Source of the DNA: Proteles cristata cristata | Taxonomy: Eukaryota; Chordata; Mammalia; Carnivora; Hyaenidae | Assembly: GCA_017311185.1 (NCBI GenBank) | Contig: JAESUZ010000982.1 | Location: 186,001 to 250,000 of the forward strand | Direction: 5' to 3' | DNA length: 64,000 nucleotides | Shown: piece by piece, positions 34,346 to 46,250 of the stretch | How the letters are laid out: every line of letters begins with the position of its first letter | Numbering within the stretch: the first letter of the stretch is position 1 | Translations under genes and position numbers: made by a program | Notes under the pieces: generated by a model | Told to the model about the DNA's origin: nothing | The model's input: only the letters and a program-made list of their open reading frames with translations | Databases searched by the model: none

Positions 34346-36370
34346 TGTCTGTAAAACCCCTATGCTAATTTCTCACATGAGTTTTGAATAGGTAAGTAGG
34401 AGAGAAGAAAACATTAAGACCGGTATCCCTTTACATCGAGGATAAGACCTGCATGAAATTATCTCAATTGTACCTTGAAATGACCATCACTAATATATTT
34501 GCAAAATCCTGTACACCTGTAAGTATAGGCAACAATACTTTTTTTTTTTTTTAATTCACTCAGGTGTTGATATGTTCAGAGTAAAAGAATGATTTTCCCC
34601 TCTGAGAGAAACTCACTTCAAACTTACTCATTTTAAGGCTAAGTGATAGATCATTCAGAAATATCCACAATGTTTGTGAACATTAAGAAAGTAGCAAACA
34701 AGAAGTGTTCCTTCAGTACATCTTTAAACAAAACCAGCATTAGAAACAACCTCTGAGATATTAAAATCTGGAAGATAGATTCACAGTTTGGATATGATTT
34801 ATACTTTACTGAGTATCTGTGGTTTTTCAAATGTAACTTTAATGCCAAATGACTTCATATTATTGAGAAATAGAAAACTGTTGAATTCTAGGTTTTCTTA
34901 TTCTTATTCATCATTTAGAAGATATTATACAACACTAAAAAGAGATGTGTCATTAATAATGTAGACACAACTACGTAAGAGGAAGGTAGGAATGATTAAG
35001 GTCTTGGAATTATTGAATTATGATTTAGGTATTTAAGTGCTGGAGAATCTTATACTTTTGCATGGATGGGTACTCAGTATATGGAGTAGGAGGAAAATGC
35101 TTTGGAACTATATATATCTATTTAAGTTATTTCTATAGCTTCACTAGAGCAAGTATCAAATAATTTCACTACCCTTTTGTAAAACTGCTTGACTGTAGTT
35201 CTTCCAGAATAATGTTTGCACATCATGAAGTACTAAATACTCAACTGTGAGTTTCCTGAATTTTGTCATACCATTTTGTCATACCATTTGGGAGAACAGG
35301 AGGCAGAGGTCAGTGTATTTACCCACAGAATACATGGGAGACCTAGAAGGAGGAGTCCTATGTATATGAATATGGAATCAGTCATATGATTGGGCTTTTT
35401 TTTTCTCGAAATAGCTGATTGAAATATTCTGTTTAAAGCATGAATTTCAAATCACTTTTCACTATGTTTCTGGAGTAAGACATCTTTTTTGTTTTGGGGA
35501 TTGGAGTAAAGCATTATGTAATCACTCTTCAGGTTTCTTTTTGTAGCTGTTATTATTACCATCTTTACCATACCCCTCTAATGAAGCATATAGGGATAGA
35601 GAAAGGTGGACCTTGAATATGGAGGGTGAACAAATTAAAATTGTAATGGACTCCAAAAGTGTTTTAAGAAGATAGGGAGTACCTTGTTTATCTAAAATCT
35701 CACAAAGACTGTAGATGTAACTTAGTTTGATATTTATGACCAATATAAAAATATACCAAAAGAAAAAGATTCAAGAAATAACCTACAGACTCATGTCAGA
35801 GGGGTGGAATTTAGAAAATGATCTTAAAGCACAGACAAGGTGAAAGATAATTTTGACTAGATAGTTCCAATATCTAGTCATCTTGGTAGACAATTTTGGA
35901 CATATTTGCCTTAAATTCTTATTCTATTGTTCTTAAACTAGCACTCTATGGAGGGTTGCGGAGAGGGTGGGAGTGATGTTCATGCCTCATTCTCATAAAG
36001 TTTTATTTTTAATTGATAAATTTGCATTATGGCAAATAGCTTAGTCTCTTGTGAGTTAGATTAGTGCTACTAATTCCTTGAGAATATAGTCCATTCTGGC
36101 CCATTGATAAGATAGGTACATGTCCTAGAATGAACAGCCTATGGTAGATGATATCAGAATTTTCTATTGGCCTTTTGCTACTAGAGTAATTACTGTCAAA
36201 GTCTTCCCTGGGGCTGCTCCTCTTCTATAAGACTTTCTGTTACTATTCTAATTTTTCTTCTCTCTTCTCCATTTTCTTTTTTACAGAAGTGGATGAACTA
36301 TGATAAAGGAAAAGACATTAGAGTTTTGAAAAGGGTATATAGAAAGAAAAAGACAAAATACAAGTCACTC
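34346..36370. other. Unique AT-rich DNA, no feature seen
   Basis: About 2 kb with no recognised repeat, one of the longest repeat-free stretches in the window. A short direct duplication TTTTGTCATACCATTTTGTC occurs near 35263-35290. No credible coding frame. Confidence 0.5.
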
Positions 36371-36505
36371 TGTTTATTTAGAGTTTTTGTTTAAATTCCA
36401 GTTAGTTAACATGCACTGTAAATTAGCTTCAGGTGTTCAATTTAGTGATTTAACAATTCCATACAACACTCGTGCTCATCACAAGTGCACTTCTTAATCC
36501 CCATG
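36371..36505 (-). mobile_element. Short L1 3'UTR fragment, minus strand
   Basis: TTAAATTCCAGTTAGTTAACATG.., GCTTCAGGTGTTCAATTTAG and CATCACAAGTGCACTTCTTAAT are antisense L1 3'UTR, as at 1985-2100. A heavily 5'-truncated insertion of about 130 bp. Confidence 0.88.
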
Positions 36506-36744
36506 TTTATTTTAAAACCCCCACTTTTACTATGATTTTTCACTGTGTAAACTAGAATGATTCTGGTAAAATATCTACTTTTCTGAATGAAAAAAAATCT
36601 ATATACAATGAGGCAAAAGTACTCCCGTAAAGTTAATAACAATATTATGTACAGTGTTATAGTTGTCAAAACATGCCCTGCACATATATAGTTTGCTCTG
36701 TGTACCTTTATGGAATAAGAAAGAAAATTATTTTACCCATTTTC

Positions 36745-36967
36745 TTTTTTTTTTTTTTTTAATGTTTTATTTATTTGTTAGGAGAGAGATAGAGACAGCG
36801 TGAGCAGTGGAGGGTCAGAGAGAGAGGGAGTCACAGACTGAAACAGGCTCCAGGCTCTGAGCTGGCAGTCAGCACAGAACCCGAGGCAGGGCTCGAACCC
36901 ACGAACCGCGAGATCATGACCTAAGCGAAAGTCGGACGCTTAACCGACTAAGCCACCCGGGCGCCCC
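36745..36967 (-). mobile_element. Young-subfamily CAN-SINE, minus strand
   Basis: T17 tail complement, then GTCACAGACTGAAACAGGCT, GGCAGTCAGCACAG, CGAACCGCGAGATCATGACC, and TAAGCGAAAGTCGGACG. The perfect TSD is TTACCCATTTTC (36733-36744 and 36968-36979). Confidence 0.97.
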
Positions 36968-36979
36968 TTACCCATTTTC

Positions 36980-38059
36980 AAATAAGGAAAAAGTCTCAGG
37001 AGGGAAATTATTTTCCCAAACACATTAAGGAAGCCTGCTCTAGGGGCAGAAATAGAGTTTATAGACCTCTTGATCCTAGCATGGTCCTTACTCTAGATTC
37101 TGAGAATCTAGAATTCATATTTTTAAAAGTAGACTACATATTGACCATATGGCAACAAAATTTTATTCTTTCTAAGAAACAGTAGTGCATGAGTTAATTT
37201 CAGCTAAGTCATTGTAGAACACTGTCTGGACCAGTCAACCAACAGTGGTCAGAGAAACTAACCTAGAGATGGACCATATGTGTGATGGAAATGACTCCAG
37301 GTCAAACATCTGTTTTTTCAGACAGACTAATAAACACCATCTGTGGAACTGCTTTTTGTATGGCAAGGGTAAATTTGCAATGTATAAATGCAATGTGAAG
37401 CTCTATACATTTATGTAAAGCTACCTAAAGACAGAGACTATACCTTAAATCATATTGTCATTCTTAATTCCTATGGATATTAATATTGATGGGGATACAC
37501 ACATTAGTTGATATCCATGCACTATTTTAATGTAAGGCTGTATTTGCATAAGGTTCGTACTCTAATGTGGGGATACTATGTATTCCTAAGAACTAATAAA
37601 AAAGATGAAATGCTATAATAACATGATAACACTAACCTTATAAAGTAATTTCTGTTTGGAGATTCCCAGGCACAAACTCACAATTTTCTTTCATTTTCTA
37701 AGTTTCTTTTTCTGAATTGTATGTTTACTTGTCAGATACCCCTACCAACTGGTATTGGTTAAATGCTCTGAAAGAAATGTGTCTACATAATTATTACTAT
37801 CTATATAATACAGTATATTTGCTTAGCCAATGTAACAGAAGTAAATAAAAACAGAATGTGCCTCTTAAAAAGCAAACTGCCTTGACTCCTTAGCATATAT
37901 AATTATCATGAATGTGATAGTAGAGATTGGAAATCTGACCAAAGGAAAAGAGAACAAAAAGAATGAATGAAGATAGGAGCTTATGGACAAGAGGACCCAC
38001 AGGCACTGAAATGAACCTTTCTCTGAATGCTCTTCCTACATGTTTCTGGTTAAGCACTT
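36980..38059. other. Unique AT-rich DNA, no feature seen
   Basis: No repeat or gene recognised. Confidence 0.5.
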
Positions 38060-38280
38060 CATTGAAGTAGTTTCCCCTCTATTGTCTCCAATCCTTTTTG
38101 TGGCTTCGGGAAATCATTATACAATTCGGGTATTGTCTGTAACAATAGCGCCTTTCCACGCCTTCTTTGGGATTGATATAAAGACTGGTTAACACAGTGC
38201 TGGGACAGAGCAAGGCCTGCCTCATCTGAACTCCTGACGCTCCTGGTTCTCATATCGGTCAGATGCTTAACAGTGAACAT
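38060..38280 (-). other. CpG-retaining segment with a 73-codon open frame
   Basis: Holds six CpGs within about 165 bp (38105-38260), far above the unique DNA around it. The minus strand is open for 73 codons from an ATG. I recognise no domain and no repeat. It could be a small piece of a more recent insertion, a constrained non-coding element, or chance. Confidence 0.3.
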
Positions 38281-39622
38281 AAAAATAGTAAAATAGTTAG
38301 CTCTATATTGCTGAGATAGAAAAACTTTACCTTTGGGGCTTAATTTTAAGTAACTGCACTTAGATATGGAGATTCCCTTTCAAAAGGCAAACAAACCATA
38401 ATACCACAAAGCAGTGAATTCATCTCAGATCAAAATGAGAATCAAAAGTAGATTAAAAGAATATAGAATACCAGGAATTAAAGGAACGAACCTATACTAC
38501 ACCCAGAATTTGTTCATTGTACAAGCTGCATTGAATAGTTCTCTATGCATGTGAGAAGAGACTGATAGTTAACCCGCACACACAAATTTTGCAGCAATTA
38601 TAATGTTCTCAACATAAGAATACAATGAATAAATATGATCTAAGGTGAATTATTGGTATATATTTCAATTGTATAAAGTGATATACTGGCTCTTCATAAA
38701 ATTTCTAAATTAAAATAAGTTCTGCTAGGAAAAGGTATTTGAATATTTATTAGTGAGAGTTAATCAGTACACGGATGATTCAAAACTAACTTTCACATGT
38801 ATACTGGGTTAGTGAAATTATTAACCATATATTTTAGAAACCTAGCCAATAATTACAATTTAAAATCAATAAAAATAAATACTGCCATTCATCTATGGAG
38901 GTTACACAGGTAAAGGATGATATGGATGTAAACAAATATTTGTAAGAATAATTCATTATTCTAATCATAATTTCATGAATATATTGTTTTTCAGGAAATG
39001 TAAAGCCTTCATTGTAGACATCAGTTCATGGAAATATGAGCTAGATCTTGGTTGATGACTTAAGTGGGTTATTGAAAAAAATAGAGAAGAACCAGTTCTA
39101 GTAAGACTAGTACAAAATAAGAAAATAAACCAAAGCAAAATTAGGGTAGGAGTCAAAGTTACATGAAATTTTTGAGGCTGAAAAAAACCCAGAAGCTATA
39201 AGAATGTGAAGACATCAAATTGCGGGACATATGTTTTGATGGGAAATACATGGTGTCTCTGCTCATTTGGCATGATATGAGATTACAGGGTGTGATAATC
39301 TACTGGAAAACATAGGGATGATTTACTTTCAGCCCACATTCATGATTTTCATTCTTTCCTCAAGTTTCTCCCTTGGGATTACCTGTATACTTAGCTGCCT
39401 TTATTAACAACAGGTAATTATGTCATCATTTAGTAATAATAATACTGCCTCTTAGTGGGAGAAGCATATTTTCTTTGCCTTTGTATTTTCCATTTTATAT
39501 CAACATACAAATATGATTATGCTCACACATGGCTTAGGGTAACTAAAGTTTTGCATAAGCAAGTGCCTAATATATTTTTAGTAAATGAAAAGAAAATAAC
39601 AAGTAACTCAAATGTTTAATTT
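38281..39622. other. Unique AT-rich DNA, no feature seen
   Basis: No repeat or gene recognised. Confidence 0.5.
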
Positions 39623-39637
39623 AAAAATAAGTATATA

Positions 39638-39911
39638 GGGGCGCCTGGGTGGCTTAGTCGGTTAAGCGTCCGACTTTCGCTTGGGTCATGATCTCGCGCT
39701 TCATGGGTTCGAGCCCCGCGTCGGGCTCTGTGCTGACTGCCAGCTCAGAGCCTGGAGCCTGTTTCAGTCTGTCACTCCCTCTCTCTCTGACCCTCCCCTG
39801 CTCACACTGTCTCTCTCTCTCTCCTAGAAATAAATAAAACATAAAAAAAAAAAATTAAAAAAAATGCTTTTAATGTTTATTTATAAAAAAAAATAAAAAT
39901 AAAAAAAAAAT
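39638..39911 (+). mobile_element. Young-subfamily CAN-SINE with a complex tail
   Basis: Best-preserved young copy. A-box TGGCTTAGTCGG (39650-39661), B-box GGTTCGAGCCC (39706-39716). The tail after CCTAGAAATAAATAAAAC contains A-runs and an inverted piece TTTTAATGTTTATTTAT (about 39867-39883), the reverse complement of a SINE tail. The TSD is AAAAATAAGTATATA (39623-39637 and 39912-39926), which encloses the whole tail, so the inverted piece was part of the inserted unit or formed within it. Confidence 0.95.
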
Positions 39912-40032
39912 AAAAATAAGTATATAAAGTATACTTTACAATTTGAATACTACTGAAATATTTTGAAACTTCTCCATGCTAGTGTATGTTATAAAAACCA
40001 AAAGTATGAAGATAAAGGCTATCTTTACTTTT

Positions 40033-40245
40033 GCCATGTGCTTTTTCTTCTTCTGAGTATTTTATAATCTTTAATCCTTTTAATATTCATTGTAACCATG
40101 CTGGGAAGATACTACTGCCATTCCCATTTTACAAGTGAAGAAACTGGGACAGAAAGTTGTATAATTTTGCAAGGTCACAAAACTAAGAAGTTATAAAGCT
40201 TACATTTGGTGAAATTAATTAGCTCCAGAGCCCAAGTTCTTAAAA
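40033..40245 (+). repeat. MIR
   Basis: CATTCCCATTTTACAAGTGAAGAAACTGGG (about 40120-40149) and TTTTGCAAGGTCACAAAACTAAG, followed by CCAGAGCCCAAGTTCTTAA, follow the MIR consensus in order. Confidence 0.85.
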
Positions 40246-41415
40246 AGTATGCTAGACTGAAATTAAGTTATGGCAAACTTCATAAAGGAGTAATAAAATC
40301 AGTCTTGCTTTTTTTATTCAATATTAATCATAGTCTTCAATAAATATTAAAATGACCTATTTGGTAGATGAAGTTAATAGAAAATTACTAAAAAAAATGA
40401 AGACCCTTTTTAAAAAGAAGCAAAATGTATTCCAGGAAGTAGTAAATATGAAGAGCATGATCTCAAAAATGTGTCTTTGTTTTTGTAATAAGTACCCCAA
40501 ATTAAGTTCATCTTAAAGCAGTATTCAACATACCTACAAGAAAACAAAATAAACAGAAATATGTGAAAATCCAAAACCACAAAAGCAATAACATTGAGTG
40601 GACCTCCTAATTTCTTTAAAAGTGTGTCACATTGTCTTTAAAGCCTTGAGAATAGTTATAAAAATGAAATTTGCAACTAAGTCATCTGCTTGACTCATAA
40701 AAAAAGGTCAAAAGAATTATTTCTATGTGAATTGCTTTATAATGTTTTCATTAGGGAAAAAAGGATCAAAGCAACACTAATTTAGAAGTGCTAATATAGA
40801 GAGTACATTTAGCATTTTATTTTACAATGCATATTTTCTATGAAAATAATTCAAGCATAGAACCATGTGTAGTTCTGATCTATGTGGTGATGAAAAATGA
40901 TAGTTATTTCTCCTTTTTAATTCTGTGGTCATGTAATTATTTGTAAATGTGTTATACTTTAAACATTTTGTTCTACTTAGTTTATTTCTATAAAACTAAT
41001 TTTTTTTAAGACCTGGGACTTGTTTTCTTGACATGGTATATTTGCTGAATGTCATGATCTAGCCCATCTGTATTAATGGATATCTTATCAATGTATACTG
41101 AGGACACATATTGTTTCTTTTTTTCAATATTTCTAAAAGGAAATATTAGAAGAGAAACCTTGCCTGTTTTTATTGAATAGTGAATATGATTTTGGAATTT
41201 TTGAAGAAAAATTCTTTTAAATTAAATATGTTAGAAAAGGAAAGATTCAATGTAAAATATTAGAATATAAGAATTCTATGACTCTGTCTACCTAATATCC
41301 AAAGATGTTATGAATCAAAAAAATGTTTAAAGTATTTTAGGGACCATTATCTTTCTTATATTAGCTGCATTTTTATTTGAATTTTATAAATTCGTATCCT
41401 TATTTGAACTTCATG
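40246..41415. other. Unique AT-rich DNA, no feature seen
   Basis: No repeat or gene recognised. Confidence 0.5.
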
Positions 41416-41419
41416 TCCA

Positions 41420-42120
41420 GCCATTAATTTGCTGTTTCTTTCAACAAGTACTTATTGAATGTGTATGTTCTTCTAAGAACTGTTTGAATCTTGGGACTGT
41501 TATAATCAACAAAATGAAATCCCAGCTCTCATTCACTAACATTCAACGAAGGGAGGATTAAAAAATAACATGTAGCAGTAGATGCCTTGAGGAAAAATAA
41601 AGCATATTTAGGAAGAGAATTGGATTTAAGAAGGTGTTCTTTTGAAAAGTGTACTAAGGAAATGTCTCTCTGTAAAGTAAAATTTGACTGTATATCTGAA
41701 TAAAATAAGAATGCAAAATACATATTTATCTAAAAGATGAGCATTTTGGAGTGTCTGGGTGGCTCAGTGGCTGGGCTTCTGGCTCTTTGTTTTCAGCTCA
41801 GGTCGTGATCTCACAGTTGTAGGTCTAATCCCCACATCTAACTCCCTATTAAGTATGGAATCTGCTTAGGATTCTCTCTGTCCCTCTCCCCCTCTACTCC
41901 ACTCGTGTTTTTCCTCTCTTTCCCTCCTTCTCTCTCTCTCTCTCAAAATAAATTAAAAAAACAAACATTTAATTAAAAAAAAAAAAGATTAGCATTCTAA
42001 GTTGAGGGAATAACAGGTTCCAAGCCCTGTAGATAGATATTTGGTTGGGTTGTGTAGGACACATTAAGCAGAACTGTACAATAGAAGAAAGTTAGAAGAG
42101 GGAGCAAAATAGATGAAGTA
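41420..42120 (-). repeat. L2 (LINE/L2), antisense, split by a SINE
   Basis: 41420-41735 (TTCAACAAGTACTTATTGAATG.., CTTCTAAGAACTG, GAGGAAAAATAAAGCATATTT, AGGAAATGTCTCTCTG) and 41995-42105 (GAGGGAATAACAGGTTCCAAGCCC) follow the reverse complement of the L2 3' region. A CAN-SINE (41748-41983) divides it. Confidence 0.72.
41748..41983 (+). mobile_element. Older CAN-SINE inside L2
   Basis: Head GAGTGTCTGGGTGGCTCAG, diverged body, CT tract and A-tail. The TSD is AAAGATGAGCATTTT (41733-41747) and AAAGATTAGCATTCT (41984-41998). Confidence 0.95.
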
Positions 42121-42154
42121 CTTAGAAATTGCAAGATAACTTTGGGTCTACCTT

Positions 42155-42298
42155 GCTTTAGATGTATTGTTTTTTGGAAATAAATTCAAACTCACAAAAA
42201 GGTGGCAAAAATAAAAATAGTAAAAAGAACAGCCCTGTAATCTTTTTCCAGATTGACTTATTATCAACATTTAAGACGATTTGTTTTATTGGTCCTGC

Positions 42299-42340
<42 letters not shown>

Positions 42341-42980
42341 CCTAAAATGTTTGAAGTTAAATTGAAGACATCATGGATCTATACCGCTATTCTTCAATGT
42401 ATATATCCTTAGGGATATTTTCTTTCCTAACCAGAGTGTTTTCAATTTCAATATATTTAGCATTGATATAATACTATTATCTATTTACATTCCAGTTTTG
42501 TCAGTTGACACAATAATATTTCTCATTGACTTTTTAAATCCTCAGTACAGAATCAGACTGTCAATACTATCAAATACTGCATTTAGTTGTCATGCCTCTT
42601 TATTTTCTTTTAATCAGAAATAACTTTCACAGACTTTATTAGTGTCTATGACACTGATATTTTTAAGAATACAGCCTTCTCAGTTTCTGCTCTTTAAAAA
42701 AAATAGAATATTTATTGGGTTTGTCTAGCATTTCTCATGGTTAAGTAGAGGATAGGAACTTTCAGGTGGAACATGTGGGTGAGATTTGGCTTGTCATGAT
42801 TCTTACTACTGATTCAATTTTGATTACTTGGGCAAGTTCTGATGGTTCTCCACTGTATATTTACTGTTATTTCTCTATTTACAATTAATAAATAACTATT
42901 GGAAGACACTTTTAGACAGTGCAAATATTTTGCTGTTCCTCGTATTCCTTCTGATATATGCAACAACATCAATGGATTAA
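42155..42980. repeat. Ancient L1M-family repeat (3'UTR-like)
   Basis: Ordered matches to a very common eutherian L1M sequence: GGTGGCAAAAATA.. and CAGATTGACTTATTATCAACA, CATTGATATAATACTATTAT, CATTTAGTTGTCATGCCTCT, GGGTTTGTCTAGCATTTCTC, TTGATTACTTGGGCAAG, and ACAATTAATAAATAACTATT. Orientation and subfamily are not assigned. Confidence 0.75.
42301..42334. repeat. (TG)n microsatellite
   Basis: About 17 uninterrupted TG units inside the ancient L1M repeat. Likely polymorphic in length. Confidence 0.97.
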
Positions 42981-43432
42981 AAAATAAATAAAGACAGAAA
43001 TAAATAAACTATATGCTTGATTACACTTAGAGTTTCAGAATAGGAAAAACTAACCTATGGTGATAGAATCCATAATATATATGCCCGTGGAAAATAAAGA
43101 TTGGCTGGATTTCGGCATGAAGAAGTTCCTGGGCTGAGGGAAGCAATCTGTATCTTTAATTGGGTATTGGTTATGTTAGGTACATATTTGTTAAAACTTA
43201 ACAGACTATGCTTAAGGTCTTTGCATTTAATTGTATGCAAATATATCAATAAGTAATTGTAAGTCATAGACAAAATTCTATCAATAGTATTACCATTATT
43301 TCCCAAAAAGCCATATATTTATTTTAGTGGGTTTTTTTTTTTTTTTGATTCAGTGATCTACTAAAATAGCTAAAAGAGTAGACGTATGTAAGAGGCAGAA
43401 AGTGTTGTTGATACTACCCATAAAATAATCTA
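42981..43432. other. Unassigned AT-rich DNA
   Basis: Includes a T14 run near 43330. An 83-codon minus frame (43055-43306) is not recognised. Confidence 0.45.
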
Positions 43433-43451
43433 AAAAAATATTTTTATTTTT

Positions 43452-43846
43452 CTATATTTAGAAACATTTAATATTTATTCGTTTATGAGAGAATGCAAGT
43501 GGGAATGGGGCAGAGAAGGAGGGAGACACAGAATTCAAAACAGCCTTCAGGCTCTGAGCTGTCAGCACAGAGCCCAGGGCAGGGCTCGAACTCACAAACT
43601 GTGAAATCATGACCTGAGCTAATGTTAGATGCTCAACCAACTGAGCCACCCGGGCACCCCTATTTACTTAATTTTAAAGTTTATTTTTGAGAGAGAGGGA
43701 GAGCATGAGAGCAGGAGGGAGGGAGAGAAAATCCCAAACAGGCTCCACGCTCTGCAATGAGATGGTGGCAGGGCTGGATCTCATGACATGAGAAAATGAC
43801 CTGAGCGAAAATCAAGGTTTAACCAGTTGAGCCACCCAGGTGGCCC
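43452..43846 (-). mobile_element. Two head-to-tail CAN-SINEs, minus strand
   Basis: Left copy 43460-43660 ends with the head complement CAACTGAGCCACCCGGGCACC. The right copy 43675-43846 ends with CAGTTGAGCCACCCAGGTGGC and has a shorter, more diverged body. A/T-rich repeats resembling a TSD (AAAAAATATTTTTATTTTT near 43433, ATAAAATATTTATTTTCAA near 43847) enclose both. Confidence 0.9.
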
Positions 43847-44782
43847 AATAAAATATTTATTTTCAAGTGCTAATTTGTAACAGTAGTACTTTGGGATTTC
43901 AGGGGACTTGAAAATCAAGAGAGACTATAATTGCTGATAAAAATGCAATAAAGGGGAAGGAAATGAAATGTGTGTGTGAAACAATCAGGTAAATCAAGAG
44001 GACAGAAAAATTCTGTTTCTATTGACAAATTTCTGTTGACAAATAGTTTTAGAAATGAATTAAAAGCCTACTTAGAGAAATATGCAATATTTCACCTAAG
44101 AATGTAAAGTTAGCTGGAAGTTTTTATGTAAATGTCCTTTATCAGATTGACTAAGTTTTCTTCTATTCCTACATTCCTAGTTACTGGCTTTTTTTTAAGG
44201 GTGTTATTATTTGTCAAAATATTTTTCTGCATCCATTGCATGTTTTTTCCTTTTATTCTTTTACTGTAGCAAGTTGCAGATTGACTTTTAAAATTGTTAA
44301 ACCAACTTCATATTCATGCATTAACCTCACTTGATCATAATGTATAATTCCTTTTGTATATTGTACCACTTAATTAATTTAAATTATTATATTTTAATAA
44401 CTTTAGATATAATAAAAAAGCAAAAATAATAACTTGTACCATGGAGTTTAAAATACCTTTAGAAATAAAATGCATGTTAGCAATAATAGCACTGGGAGAC
44501 AAAATGAAATTACTGCAGTTTATTTACTAAAACTTGTATCAATAGTATTACCACTATTTTTATATTTACTACTTCTATTGTCCTTAATTCCTTCAGTTAT
44601 ATCTGAGTTATGGCTAATATTATATTTCTTAAGCATGAAGAACTTGCTTTAGTATTTCTTATAGTTTCAGATCCCATGTCAACAAATATATATCACCCTT
44701 AATTTTGAATTATATACTTTTTTTTGCATATGGGACTTGGAATTAGTAGTCTTTCCTATTACCACTTTAAAGATGTTATTCA

Positions 44783-45001
44783 CGGGACGCCTGGGTGGCT
44801 TAGTAGGTTAAGCGTCCGACTTTCGCTTAGGTCATGATCTCGCAGTTCGTGGGTTCGAGCCCCGCATCGGGCTCTGTGCTGACTGCCAGCTCAGAGCCTG
44901 GAGCCTGTTTCAGTCTGTGATTCCCTCTCTCTCTGACCCTCCCTTGCTCACGCTGTCTCTCTCTATCCTAGAAATAAATAAAAATATTTTAAAAAAAAAT
45001 G
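44783..45001 (+). mobile_element. Young-subfamily CAN-SINE
   Basis: All subfamily marks present (GGCTTAGTAGGTTAAGCG, GACTTTCGCTTAGGTCATG, GACTGCCAGCTCAG, TTTCAGTCTGTGATTCCC, CCTAGAAATAAATAAAA). Intact B-box GGTTCGAGCCC. The TSD is AAGATGTTATTCA (44770-44782 and 45002-45014), lying in L1M ORF1 sequence. Confidence 0.97.
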
Positions 45002-45390
45002 AAGATGTTATTCAGTTGCATAATTGGCTCCAGTGTTTTCAGTGAAAATTCAGCAGCCATTCATATGCTTATACTTTTATAATTGCATATTTTTCTTTTC
45101 TGGTTGAGTTTAAAATTTTTTCTTTCATCTTTGGTTTTCTACAAATTACCTGTGATTTATACAGGTGTCGTTTTATTGTATTTATCACACTTGGACTTCA
45201 CAGAGTTTCTTAGATCCGTAGATTGATTATTTTCAAGAAATTTAGTTATACTTGGGCTATTACTTCGAACAAATGTGTTTTGTTTTTCATTTCATCTCTC
45301 TCCTCTTGTTACTGTACTCAAGTTACATGCATATCTCCCGATTTTGCTTACATGTCACTAAGGTTCTGCTGAGTGAAAGAGAAGGAGGCA

Positions 45391-45630
45391 AGGGATACGT
45401 GTGTCGCTCAGTGAGTTTTAAGTGTCTGGTTCTTGGTTTTGGCTCAGGTCATGATCTCATGGTTCACGACTTTGAGCCCTGCATCCGGCTCTACTCTGGC
45501 AGTCTGGAGCCTGCTTGGGTTTGTCTCTTCCTCTCTCTCTGCCCTTCCCAGCTTGGGCGCTCTCTCTCTCTCGCTCTCGCTCTCGCTCTCTCTCGCTCTT
45601 TCAAAATAAATAAGCATTAAAAAACAATTT
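45391..45630 (+). mobile_element. Older CAN-SINE with (CTCG)-type tract
   Basis: Diverged head GGGATACGTGTGTCGCTCAG, 'GGCTCAGGTCATGATCTCATG', and a pyrimidine tract with repeated CTCTCG units at about 45558-45600, then CAAAATAAATAAGCATTAAA. Confidence 0.88.
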
Positions 45631-45637
45631 TAAAAAG

Positions 45638-45840
45638 GGGGCGGTGGCTCAGTCCATTGAGCATCTGTCTCTGAATTTTGGCTCAGGTCATGATTCCAAG
45701 ATAATGAGATGTAGCCCCACTTCTGGCTCCCCACTAAGCATGGAGCCTACTGAAGATTCTTTGTCTCTCTCTTCTCCCTCTCCCCTTATTCTCCACTCAC
45801 ATGCTTTTTCTCTCTCTAAAACAAACAAACAAAAACAACA
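45638..45840 (+). mobile_element. Older CAN-SINE directly downstream
   Basis: Starts GGGGGCGGTGGCTCAGTCC, lacking a few bases of the usual head. Continues with GGCTCAGGTCATGATTCC, CT tract and (AAAC)n tail. It sits against the tail of the SINE before it, same orientation. Confidence 0.88.
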
Positions 45841-46250
45841 CAGATATGCCCAAAAACCCCATCTCTTTCCTTCAGGATAAATAATTTCTAGTGTCTGTTT
45901 TTAAGATCACTGATGTTTTTTTCTACAATATCCAATCTACTTAAGTCCCACTAATTACTCATCATAGTCTAATTATGACTAGGTATGTCTATCTTTAAGT
46001 TTTTTAATATAATGGTCTTTTAAAGTCTTTACTAATTCAAATACTGTACATTCTTTGGTTTGTTTCTGTTGAATGTTGTTTTCTTTGATTGAATCACATT
46101 TCTCTGCTTCTTTGTATATCTAGCTTTTTATAAATGTTATGGTTGGTTTTATGGATAATACAATATAGTAGGTTTATGTTACGTTGGCTTTTTAAAAAAT
46201 ATCAAGTTTTGGTCTTCCAAACAAATTATAATATATCATCTAGGTGTCTT

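Larger units (their letters stand above)
44135..46250 (-). mobile_element. Ancient L1M backbone, antisense, carrying three SINEs
   Basis: Antisense ORF2 at 44145-44375 (CAGATTGACTAAGTTTTCTTC, TTTCTGCATCCATTGCATG, CCTCACTTGATCATAATG). Antisense ORF1 at 44650-45370 (TTAGTATTTCTTATAGTTTC, CACTTTAAAGATGTTATTC, AGAGTTTCTTAGATCC, GGGCTATTACTTCGAAC). Coiled-coil or 5' parts at 45890-46200. The ORF2-to-ORF1 jump shows an internal deletion. Sequence up to about 46750 may be more 5'UTR, unproven. Confidence 0.72.

Noticed and set aside
45558..45600. Regular short repeats (CTCTCG, also CT, TG and AAAC runs) considered as a CRISPR-like or satellite array
   Set aside because: Simple microsatellite tracts within SINE tails or L1 UTR; no spacer-repeat structure, and the DNA is mammalian.
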